Shown in pieces: positions 1 through 6,742 of a stretch of 64,000 nt of DNA. The position numbers and the translations under genes were made by a program. This stretch comes from CAYRGC01 sp964601225. GTDB lineage: Bacteria; Patescibacteriota; Gracilibacteria; Peribacterales; Peribacteraceae. The notes below the pieces were generated by a model. It saw only the letters and a list, made by a program, of their open reading frames with translations, did not search any database and was not told the origin of the DNA. How positions within the stretch are numbered: the stretch's first letter is position 1; each line of letters begins with the position of its first letter. Location: positions 248,001 through 312,000 of the forward strand of contig CAZRMM010000001.1 in assembly GCA_964601225.1 (NCBI GenBank). Direction: 5' to 3'.

Positions 1-149
1 CGGTCGATAAGCGCCAGGCCGTCCAGAAGGCGATGGACGAGCTGCACGAGCGCTTCGGGCGCAACGCCATCACGCGGGGCTCGGCGCTCGCCGTGAAGAG
101 CGGCGCCGTGATCGGGTTTGATCTGGCGGAATTTGAAACTGCCGACTGA
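1..149 (+). CDS. C-terminal end of a Y-family DNA polymerase (DinB-like), partial
   Basis: The first 149 bases hold an open frame (first full codon at base 3) ending in TGA. The peptide contains DELHERFGRNAITRGSAL, which resembles the extreme C-terminus of Y-family polymerases such as DNA polymerase IV, where a helix ending in ERFG is followed by a short T-R-hydrophobic tail. Only 48 residues are visible, so the family call rests on this tail alone; the catalytic palm lies outside the window. If right, the protein does error-prone translesion synthesis. Confidence 0.5.
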   Translation, partial: VDKRQAVQKAMDELHERFGRNAITRGSALAVKSGAVIGFDLAEFETAD

Positions 150-243
150 TCCTTCGAGGCTCGCCTCACCCGCTTTGTCATGGTGAGGTGCGAGGCGTAA
201 GCCGAGCCTCGAACCAGACAAAGCGGCTCGCGCCTCAGGATGA
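150..243. repeat. REP-like intergenic repeat
   Basis: Directly after the stop codon the sequence begins CCTTCGAGGCTCG and ends with GCGCCTCAGGATGACA. These are the two ends of the TTCGA...CTCAGGATGACA motif that recurs at 5713, 6687, 9096, 26758 and 41495. Arms GAGGCTCG and CGAGCCTC inside it are complementary and can fold back. No reading frame is evident. I interpret it as a REP-type dispersed palindrome. Confidence 0.6.
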
Positions 244-276
244 CAAAAAAAGAAGGGAGCCGGAGCTCCCCTCTTT
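244..276 (-). terminator. Intrinsic terminator (works on minus strand, possibly both)
   Basis: GGGAGC-CGGA-GCTCCC forms a hairpin, extended by further pairs after one mismatch. On the minus strand it is followed by a run of seven T. It lies about 25 nt past the stop of the small minus-strand gene at 301-423, and could also close the upstream plus-strand gene. Confidence 0.7.
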
Positions 277-300
277 GCCAGCCCGGGGGCTGGACTTTGA

Positions 301-423
301 TTACTGCGGTGGCCTCTTGGCCAAGTAGGCCAAGAAGCTCACGAATCCAAGAACGGCGACGATCACGATGATCATCGCCGGCAGAGAGTCGAGAAACTTG
401 AAGGGTTCGGTTTCGGGACTCAT
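301..423 (-). CDS. Small single-pass membrane protein (40 aa)
   Basis: A 40-residue protein too short for most ORF callers. It starts MSPETEPFKFLDSLPAM, followed by one strongly hydrophobic stretch (about residues 17-34), and ends in a basic tail KRPPQ. A near-perfect Shine-Dalgarno AAGGAGG (complement of 431-437) sits 7 nt before the ATG; this is rare in the window, where most starts lack one. A terminator hairpin follows the stop. The layout resembles very small subunits of membrane complexes (for example CcoQ-like peptides), but no partner is nearby, so I give no function. Confidence 0.75.
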   Translation of the reverse strand: MSPETEPFKFLDSLPAMIIVIVAVLGFVSFLAYLAKRPPQ

Positions 424-602
424 GGGCGGACCTCCTTTTTCTCTCTGTTCCGAGAGAAATGATAGGGAAAGGAACGGACAGTAATCTGAATATCATATCA
501 CATTTTTCCAATTTTGACCATCAACGGCTTCGACGAAAAAAACCGGCACCGGCAGTGAGATCACTGCGTGGTACCGGTCGGCTGGCATTGCGCTCTGTCC
601 CT

Positions 603-887
603 TTATTGTCGGAGGAGCGCGTATGCCAACCCAATAACAACGAACGCGACGAGGCCCATCAAGATGAGCCAACCGCTGGTAACGGGCTTCAGTTCGCCGT
701 TTCCGACGGTGACGAATTCCTTCGTCAGGTCGCACGACGGACATTGAAGCCAGACATGTGCTCCAGATTCAACGGGAATCGGCGCACTTGTTTCGGGGAC
801 CATAATCCCCTGACATTCACAGCATCGCGGAAGTATCGAACTCTCCTTCAAGGTGAAAGGAACAGGAACGGAATACCAGGTATTCAT
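603..887 (-). CDS. Small zinc-ribbon membrane protein
   Basis: A 94-aa protein. The N-terminal half carries CCECQG (about residues 22-27) and CPSC (about 49-52), a Cx2C...Cx2C arrangement typical of a zinc ribbon. The C-terminal third holds one transmembrane helix (about 71-91) ending in basic RQ. A cytosolic metal-binding head anchored in the membrane is likely. Function unknown. It lies just downstream of valS on the same strand and is separated from the 40-aa gene by about 180 nt with no other feature. Confidence 0.65.
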   Translation of the reverse strand: MNTWYSVPVPFTLKESSILPRCCECQGIMVPETSAPIPVESGAHVWLQCPSCDLTKEFVTVGNGELKPVTSGWLILMGLVAFVVIGLAYALLRQ

Positions 888-925
888 AATACAACATTAA
901 TGTATTTTTGGCAATATAGCGTCTT

Positions 926-3631
926 TTACAAAGATTTCAGGCGCTGTTCGATCTTCGAAAGCTTCTCCTTCGTCGCGGCAAGCTTCTCTTTTTCAGAAGT
1001 AACGAGTTCGACGGGGGCACGCTCGACGAAAGCTTTGTTCTTGAGCTTGCCCTCAATGCTCCCCGCATAGCGCTCGAGATCCGCCTTCTCCTTCGTCAGC
1101 TTGGCCTTCTCCGCGTCCTTGTCCACGAGACCTTCGAGTGACAGGTGCACCTCGGCATCCGCAAGGATGGCGGACGCGGTATCTTTGAGTCCTTTCGCAG
1201 ACGTCGCGATCGTGAGGCTCCCTACCTTTCCTAAGCGGCGGATGTGCTCCGCCTGGGCATCGAAGAGCTTCGGATACTCCTTCGTCACGATCGTGACCGT
1301 GACTTCCTTCCCGGGTTCCACGGACTGCTCCGTGCGGAGACGGCGGATGGCCGTGACAGCGTCGATCACGAGCCGCAGGTGCTTCTCGGCATCGCGGTCG
1401 CGGAGATCGCCGTTCGCAACGGGCCATTCCTGTTTGATGAGCATGCCCGCATCCTTCGGCTTGATCTGGGTCCAGAGCGCCTCCGTGACGAACGGGCAGT
1501 ACGGATGCAGGAGCGTGACGATCGTACGCAACGCATCCACGAGCATCGGCAGGTTCTTCTCCGTGCCCTTGCTGAGTTCCAGATACCAATCGCAGAAGAA
1601 CTCCCACACGAAGGCGTAGAGCCGTTCCCCTACTTCGCTCAGGCGGTACTCGGCAAGGCCCTTGGTGACGTCGTCGATGAGGCTTTGGAGACCGGACGCC
1701 AGCGCGCGGTCCGCGATGGACATCTCCTTGCCCGCGTGACTGCCAGCCGCGACGTCTTTCGGATCAATCCCCGCTTTCTCGCACTCGAGGAGAACGAAGC
1801 GCGAGGCGTTCCAGAGCTTGTTCACGAAGTTCCGGTAGCCGGCGATCTTCTCCTCGTAGAGGCGGGAATCGGCACCCGGGCTCTGGCCCACGATCATCGA
1901 CATGCGCAGAGCGTCCGCACCGTACTTGGCGATCATATCGAGAGGATCAATCATGGTTTCCGGATCGCTCTTACTCATCTTGCGACCATCTCTGGTTCTG
2001 ATTAAGCCGTGGAGATAGACGGTATCAAACGGCACCTGGCCGTACTCCAGCTCGGCGATCGGCCCCGTGACGTACGTCGTCATGAGGATCATGCGGGCGA
2101 CCCAGAAGAAGAGGATGTCGTAGCCCGTCTCCATCACGTCCGTCGGGTGGAACTTCCGGAAATCGGGGCTCCGGAGGAGGATCTGCTGCAGCGTGAGATC
2201 CGGATCGGCGGCGAGATCTTTCTCCACGAGCGTGCTCCACGTCCACAGGGCCGAACTGAACCATGTGTCGAGCGTGTCGGAGTCCTGGATCCAACCGTCG
2301 CCCTCGGGCGGCACGTGACCGACGTGCTGATCGACCGCGTTCCCGTCTGTCCGGTACCACACGGGCACGCGGTGCCCCCACCAGATCTGGCGGGAGATGC
2401 ACCAGTCGCGCAGATTATCGATCCAGTGGAAGTAGGTCTTCTCGAAGCGGTCCGGGACGATCCGGATGAGACCGGTTTTGACCACCTCCTGCATCACTTC
2501 CTTGAGGCTCCATTGCTTCCGCTTCCAGTGCACGACGCGCTTGTTCACGTCGATGAACCACTGTTCCTTGATCTGCGGCTCAATCATCCCCTTCCCGCGC
2601 TGGCTCAAGGCGACGTTGTGGACGTAATCCTCCTTCACGCCGACGAGGAGACCCTTCTGCTTGAGCTTCTCCACGATCTTCGGTCGCGCTTCCAGGATCG
2701 GCATGCCCTCGAATTCGCCGGCGATGGGAAGAAGTTTTCCGTCGAAGCCGATGACCTGCTCTTTCTCGAGCTTCTGGCGCTCGGCGATCTCGAAGTCCGT
2801 GTGATCGTGCCAAGGGGTGATGGTCATCACGCCCGTGCCGAATTCCGGGTCCACGGCCTTGTCCTTGATGATCGTCGCCTTCACGGGTCCGTTGATCCAC
2901 TCGGCCTCGAAGGTATCGCCGTGCTTGTACTTCGCGTAGCGTTTGTCGTCCGGGTGCATCACCACGTACTTGTCGCCGAACTTCGTCTCGGGACGCGACG
3001 TGCTGATCTCGAAGGGGCCGTATGTGAACGTGTAGAACGCCTCCTTGCGCTCCTCGTACACGATCTCGTCGTCCGAAACCGTCGTCTGCATCTTCGGGTC
3101 CCAGTTCACGATGCGGTGCCCGCGATAGATGAGGGCGTCGCGGTACATCGCCGCGAAGACCTCGTTGACGCAGCGGCTGAGCGCCGGCTCCATCGTGTAG
3201 GCCTCGCGCGTCCAATCGCAGGAGGAACCCATCTTGCGCACCTGGCCGCGGATGGTGGACTTGCTCGTCTCCACGAACTCGCGGATCTTCTCGAGGAGTT
3301 TTTCGCGTCCGAGCTGTTTGCGAGGATCGCGCATCCCCTCTTTTTGCAGATTCTTGATGACGACCGCCTCCGTCGCGATGGCCGCGTGGTCGGTACCGGG
3401 TACCCAGAGCGCCTCCTTGCCGCGCATGCGGGCAAAACGGATGAAAATGTCCTCGAGCGCGAGCATCACGGCGTGCCCAAGGTGCAGCTGCCCCGTCGCG
3501 TTCGGCGGCGGCATGCTCACCGTGAAGGATTCCTTCGCACTCTTCGCGTCCGCTTTGAAAGCTCCGCTATCCTCCCACTGGGCATAGATGCGGTCTTCGG
3601 TAGCCTTCGGATCATAAGCTTTCTCCAGCAC
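926..3631 (-). CDS. valS: Valyl-tRNA synthetase
   Basis: A class I aminoacyl-tRNA synthetase that charges tRNA-Val. It has 901 aa, a usual bacterial length. The HIGH-type signature is HLGH in PNATGQLHLGHAV (about residues 44-56) and the second signature is KMSKS in the last 40% of the protein. Between them lies the CP1 editing domain. The last ~65 residues form the lysine/glutamate-rich coiled coil typical of ValRS. The start is GTG at 3629-3631; a -10-like TAGGAT ends six bases before it and no Shine-Dalgarno is seen, suggesting a leaderless mRNA. Confidence 0.97.
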   Translation of the reverse strand: MLEKAYDPKATEDRIYAQWEDSGAFKADAKSAKESFTVSMPPPNATGQLHLGHAVMLALEDIFIRFARMRGKEALWVPGTDHAAIATEAVVIKNLQKEGMRDPRKQLGREKLLEKIREFVETSKSTIRGQVRKMGSSCDWTREAYTMEPALSRCVNEVFAAMYRDALIYRGHRIVNWDPKMQTTVSDDEIVYEERKEAFYTFTYGPFEISTSRPETKFGDKYVVMHPDDKRYAKYKHGDTFEAEWINGPVKATIIKDKAVDPEFGTGVMTITPWHDHTDFEIAERQKLEKEQVIGFDGKLLPIAGEFEGMPILEARPKIVEKLKQKGLLVGVKEDYVHNVALSQRGKGMIEPQIKEQWFIDVNKRVVHWKRKQWSLKEVMQEVVKTGLIRIVPDRFEKTYFHWIDNLRDWCISRQIWWGHRVPVWYRTDGNAVDQHVGHVPPEGDGWIQDSDTLDTWFSSALWTWSTLVEKDLAADPDLTLQQILLRSPDFRKFHPTDVMETGYDILFFWVARMILMTTYVTGPIAELEYGQVPFDTVYLHGLIRTRDGRKMSKSDPETMIDPLDMIAKYGADALRMSMIVGQSPGADSRLYEEKIAGYRNFVNKLWNASRFVLLECEKAGIDPKDVAAGSHAGKEMSIADRALASGLQSLIDDVTKGLAEYRLSEVGERLYAFVWEFFCDWYLELSKGTEKNLPMLVDALRTIVTLLHPYCPFVTEALWTQIKPKDAGMLIKQEWPVANGDLRDRDAEKHLRLVIDAVTAIRRLRTEQSVEPGKEVTVTIVTKEYPKLFDAQAEHIRRLGKVGSLTIATSAKGLKDTASAILADAEVHLSLEGLVDKDAEKAKLTKEKADLERYAGSIEGKLKNKAFVERAPVELVTSEKEKLAATKEKLSKIEQRLKSL

Positions 3632-3723
3632 GGGCCTATCCTAAGCGAAATACCTCACAGACAGGAAGAGGATCTGGTCGCGCGAAGCGTATGAAACAAC
3701 GCGCCGAAGGCAGGCTCCGCCTG

Positions 3724-3770
3724 CCTGGAGGCGCCACTTTGCGGGAAAGAGAGTCCGTGAGAGAGAACCC
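3724..3770 (+). repeat. Dispersed 47-bp repeat, copy A
   Basis: This stretch matches the reverse complement of 58333-58378 at 39 of 47 positions with one gap (my hand alignment). It runs from CCTGGAGGCGCC to GAGAGAGAACCC. It lies in the 450-nt non-coding gap between valS and the gene at 4083. It is followed by a strong perfect fold-back (GAGAGAGAACC / GGTTCTCTCTC) and by a second hairpin around 3841-3866. No ORF in the gap looks coding. Confidence 0.6.
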
Positions 3771-4082
3771 GCGGGGTTCTCTCTCACGAAAAAAACGACC
3801 GTTCCCTTTTGACAGGGGCGGCCGTTCGAGAGAGAGAAAGAGCGGGTCCGGTTTCCCGGAACCCGCAATTTATACGTGGTCGATTCCGCGAATGCAAGTG
3901 GAATTCAAAAATATCGCACTTCGTGGTGCTCGAGAGCGTCGCTCCATGAAGGGAAAAGCTGGACATTGCCAAGGAACGGCGACTTTTTGCTATGCGCGAA
4001 ACAAGGTTTATCCGATGATTACACCGTGCGATCCATAAATGGACCCTCGGCGGAACGACGGCTCATCTCCTTCTTCAAGGAG

Positions 4083-4490
4083 ATGGGCCCGAACGTGAAG
4101 GAATACTGGAACGATCTCAAGACCGAATACGGCGGCGCGATCAAGGACGGCGACCCCCTACAAAAGGGTCTCGGCGTGGTGGGAGGCGCGGCAAGCGCCG
4201 TGCTCGAGGGAACGGATGTGCTCTGGTCGGGCCTCGTCGATGAAAAATATGAACGGCCGGAGGGTTTCATCGGTCGCACGCGCCGCGACGCAGCCGCACT
4301 CCTCAAGAACGCCGTGACGCTCCATCCCCTGCGCACACTCGGGAACGGCTGGCGGCTTTTGACGTCGGACATTCCGATGGACACGATCGACCTCGTCGGA
4401 GGTTTCCACCAGGAAACGAGCCGCGCCTCGCACTCGCAGGTACAGGCACTTTTGAGCAACGAACCTCTTCCCAAGCATTACCTTAACTAA
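4083..4490 (+). CDS. Hypothetical protein
   Basis: About 135 aa from the ATG at 4083. The open frame extends upstream to 3876, but the added residues do not look like a protein N-terminus. The product begins MGPNVKEYWNDLKTEYGG, contains a glycine/alanine-rich stretch (GVVGGAASAVLEGTDVLW) and an amphipathic rest. No family recognised. The stop is one base before the next start, so the two genes form a translationally close pair. The start codon is uncertain because neither a Shine-Dalgarno nor a -10 box sets it. Confidence 0.55.
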   Translation: MGPNVKEYWNDLKTEYGGAIKDGDPLQKGLGVVGGAASAVLEGTDVLWSGLVDEKYERPEGFIGRTRRDAAALLKNAVTLHPLRTLGNGWRLLTSDIPMDTIDLVGGFHQETSRASHSQVQALLSNEPLPKHYLN

Positions 4491-4491
4491 C

Positions 4492-4728
4492 ATGGCTTTC
4501 ATTTCTCCGCCCATGCAGCGTTTCCCTTCGGTCTACTCCCTCCGCGAGCGCCGCGAAGCGCATGTGCTCAGCGAGTTCTTGAGCGGCGCCATCAACACCA
4601 CCGTGAACGTCCTCGAGGCGCCCCTGCCGTTCACCGGCGTGAATGTGGCCTATGGCCTCGGTGCGCTGGCCGTGATCGGCGGCGGCATCTTCCTGTTCCG
4701 CAAGGCGTACGAGAAGGTGCTGGGTTAA
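4492..4728 (+). CDS. Hypothetical single-pass membrane protein
   Basis: A 78-aa protein starting one base after the previous stop. Residues ~50-72 form one transmembrane helix (VNVAYGLGALAVIGGGIFLF) followed by a short basic tail. The N-terminal 45 residues are charged. It probably acts together with the gene before it, given the tight spacing. No family recognised. Confidence 0.6.
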   Translation: MAFISPPMQRFPSVYSLRERREAHVLSEFLSGAINTTVNVLEAPLPFTGVNVAYGLGALAVIGGGIFLFRKAYEKVLG

Positions 4729-4743
4729 AGGAAATCAAAGCTA

Positions 4744-4771
4744 TTGACTAATATAAAAATTATTGTAATTT
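4744..4771 (+). promoter_or_regulatory. Promoter for the gene at 4778
   Basis: TTGACT (4744-4749), 16-nt spacer, TAATTT (4766-4771). The ATG follows only six bases later, implying a leaderless transcript. The surrounding 40 bases are far more AT-rich than the window average. Confidence 0.65.
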
Positions 4772-4777
4772 ATACAT

Positions 4778-5443
4778 ATGCTTCGAGCGTCTTCCAGGGC
4801 GGTACGAGAGACGATGGACGTTCAGTTGTACGATGAAGAGCTCGTCCAGCTTCACACGATCACCAAGGACAAAAAAATGCCTATCGCGATAGGATATGAC
4901 TTCGCGCAGCAAGCTTGCATGTTCAAGAACGACTCGTGCGACGTTCGCGATCTTCTCGTCACCACAGAATCCGTCCCCCGCATTCTTCTCCAAACGCATG
5001 CATCGTACTGCACACTCCTCACTGCCGCCGACAAGAGGGGCAATGCCGTCATGCTCCACTCGAACCTGGCGACAAGGATGCCGAAAGAAATCGATACGAC
5101 GCTGCAGGAATATGCGAATGCCGTGAAAAGCGTCACCGATGAGACGCGCGAAGGAATCCTCAGTGCGACGCAATCGACGCTCCGTTGGGACACGGTGAAC
5201 GAAAGACTTGTTGGACATATTCTGAAGGCATTGACGTCCGTGGTCCCGCTTTACCCCATCGTCGTCGACGAAGAGGCGAAGAAGGCCAAGTATTTCTACA
5301 TGGGCATGCTGTTCGTGCCGAGGCAGCATGCGATCGACGATAGGAACAAATTGCTTCTCATTCCGAGACCGTACGATGACGCGAGAGCCCGAAACATCTT
5401 CAAGCGCCTCGAGGAGTTCATCCGGAGGAAAACGGGTTCGTGA
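4778..5443 (+). CDS. Hypothetical protein
   Basis: 221 aa, soluble, no signal peptide or membrane helix. It has mixed alpha/beta character with several hydrophobic strand-like segments (for example KKMPIAIGYDFAQQA, VVPLYPIVVDEEAKK) and a basic C-terminus RRKTGS. No family recognised. It has its own promoter and is followed 18 nt later by the FmdB-type gene, so they may share a transcript, although the latter also has a -10 box of its own. Confidence 0.6.
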   Translation: MLRASSRAVRETMDVQLYDEELVQLHTITKDKKMPIAIGYDFAQQACMFKNDSCDVRDLLVTTESVPRILLQTHASYCTLLTAADKRGNAVMLHSNLATRMPKEIDTTLQEYANAVKSVTDETREGILSATQSTLRWDTVNERLVGHILKALTSVVPLYPIVVDEEAKKAKYFYMGMLFVPRQHAIDDRNKLLLIPRPYDDARARNIFKRLEEFIRRKTGS

Positions 5444-5461
5444 TTTTGCTACCATTACCCC

Positions 5462-5821
5462 ATGCCCACGTTCGATTTTGAGTGCGCGAAGTGCAAGGCG
5501 GTCTTCGAGTTCTCCCGTCCCTTCGGATCGAAGGAGAATCCTCCGTGCCCCGAGTGCAAGAGCAAGAAGACGCAAAAGCTCTTCTCGGCGCCAATCGTCG
5601 TCTTCAAGGGAGAAGGTTGGTACAAGACGGACAGTCGGCCGAAGGCGAAGGAAGCGGCAACGTCGGACGCCGCGAAGGATGCACCGAAGAAAGACGCACG
5701 GGACGCAAAAGACCCTTCGACCGCGCTCGGGGCAGGCGCCAAGACAACGGGCTCCGTCCCTGCGGCCAAGGAGAAACAGGCGAAACCCTCAGCGCCGGCC
5801 GGCGGCAAGAATCCGGCGTGA
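5462..5821 (+). CDS. FmdB-type zinc-ribbon protein with low-complexity tail
   Basis: 119 aa. The first ~45 residues match the FmdB/CxxC-CxxC regulatory zinc ribbon: an MPTFDFECAKC start, then CPECKSKKTQKLFSAP. The rest is Ala/Lys/Pro-rich and probably disordered. Within the tail, codons at 5713-5736 are a copy of the REP-like repeat (peptide DPSTALGAG), so the tail seems to have absorbed a repeat in frame. -10-like TACCAT ends six bases before the ATG. The 3' end overlaps the convergent gene on the other strand by 33 nt. Confidence 0.75.
   Translation: MPTFDFECAKCKAVFEFSRPFGSKENPPCPECKSKKTQKLFSAPIVVFKGEGWYKTDSRPKAKEAATSDAAKDAPKKDARDAKDPSTALGAGAKTTGSVPAAKEKQAKPSAPAGGKNPA
5713..5736 (+). repeat. 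REP-like repeat inside a coding region
   Basis: CCCTTCGACCGCGCTCGGGG followed by CAGG matches the core of the dispersed TTCGA...GCTC(A/G)GG motif found between genes elsewhere in the window. Here it sits in frame within the low-complexity tail of the zinc-ribbon protein. Confidence 0.5.
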
Positions 5822-6271
5822 TTCGCGGATCTTGAACGCGAGATCCTTCGCTTTCTCTTGGAGAACCTTGGACCGGCCGATGGTAGGTTCGTGATGCCGC
5901 AGCGTGGCCTCAATAGCGACAAGTACCACCTCTTTTTCATCCGCAGTAAGTAGCGCACGTTTTCCCATGATTTTGTCTTCGATGTCCTGCTCTCCGCGTT
6001 CGATCGCCTGGAGCGCCTTGTCGTACGCCGCGACGGCTTCGGCCCCGGCCTGACGGTCGATGAATTGTTTGCCGACGATGAATCCTCCCGCGCCCGCGGC
6101 GATCACCCCCACGAGGAGACCCCTGATGAGCCAAGACTCCTTGCGAATGTCGATCTCGCGCTTCGTCTGCCCGTCATCGACCGCGTCGCCGTTCTCCGCC
6201 CGGCGGAGCGGAGCATGAGCCGTAAAGCCGTCGGATGGTAGGTCGTTCATAGAAAAAGGGTGACGCAGCAT
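5789..6271 (-). CDS. Hypothetical single-pass membrane protein
   Basis: 160 aa from the upstream ATG (preceded by GAGG at short spacing); a second ATG seven codons in, at 6250, is also possible. One transmembrane helix (WLIRGLLVGVIAAGAGGFIV) lies about residues 46-66. The C-terminal ~90 residues are charged and helical with a GKRALLTADEKEVVLVAIEA segment. No family recognised. Its 3' end overlaps the convergent zinc-ribbon gene by 33 nt. Confidence 0.6.
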   Translation of the reverse strand: MLRHPFSMNDLPSDGFTAHAPLRRAENGDAVDDGQTKREIDIRKESWLIRGLLVGVIAAGAGGFIVGKQFIDRQAGAEAVAAYDKALQAIERGEQDIEDKIMGKRALLTADEKEVVLVAIEATLRHHEPTIGRSKVLQEKAKDLAFKIRESRRILAAGRR

Positions 6272-6400
6272 ACACCCTCAAGACAGAGAAAAGGAGCCGA
6301 ACGACCGCTTTTTCTTTATGGACTTCATGCATATACTCTTCGGCATATGCGAAAAATTTCTTAGCGGATCAAGGCCGTTATCGTCGGATTCTGCGTTTGC

Positions 6401-6673
6401 GTGTTCATGAATCTGATCTCCTACCTTGCGGCTGGCGGGGCATCAGTATCCATCCTTCTGTTTAACATTTTCTTCAGCGTTTTGGGGCCCATCGGCCTTG
6501 CCATCTCGGATCTGCTCTTTGAACTCCTCTTCGGCATTGGAGACGCATTGAGCATCAGTCCGCCTTGGTACACCCTTCCGTTGCCCGCCCTTTTCGTTCT
6601 GTCACCCGCATTCTACTGTCTTGTCTCGCTAGGCTTGGCAAGCCTGTGGCCGCGAAAACACGAGCGACAATAA
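6401..6673 (+). CDS. Small membrane protein, possibly interrupted by an amber codon
   Basis: The frame open from GTG 6401 (or ATG 6407) encodes about 90 aa with two to three hydrophobic helices. The same frame extends upstream to ATG 6347, reading MRKIS, then TAG at 6362-6364, then RIKAVIVGFCVCVFMNLIS, which looks like a natural basic-hydrophobic N-terminus. A -10-like TATACT (6332-6337) ends nine bases before ATG 6347, the spacing seen at many real starts here. So the true start may be 6347 with a nonsense codon at position 6. Function unknown. Confidence 0.5.
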   Translation: MFMNLISYLAAGGASVSILLFNIFFSVLGPIGLAISDLLFELLFGIGDALSISPPWYTLPLPALFVLSPAFYCLVSLGLASLWPRKHERQ

Positions 6674-6686
6674 ACCGATGCACGCT

Positions 6687-6724
6687 AAAAAAGTGTCACC
6701 CCTCGACTCGCTCGGGGTGACACT
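6687..6724 (-). terminator. Intrinsic terminator of pnp (built on a REP-like motif)
   Basis: An 11-bp perfect stem AGTGTCACCCC / GGGGTGACACT with an 11-nt loop. On the minus strand it is followed by six T. It begins 19 nt past the pnp stop. The loop and inner stem (CCTCGACTCGCTCGGGGTGA) match the dispersed REP-like repeat, so a repeat copy appears to serve as the terminator. Confidence 0.85.
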
Positions 6725-6742
6725 TTCGTTCATCGGATTTCC

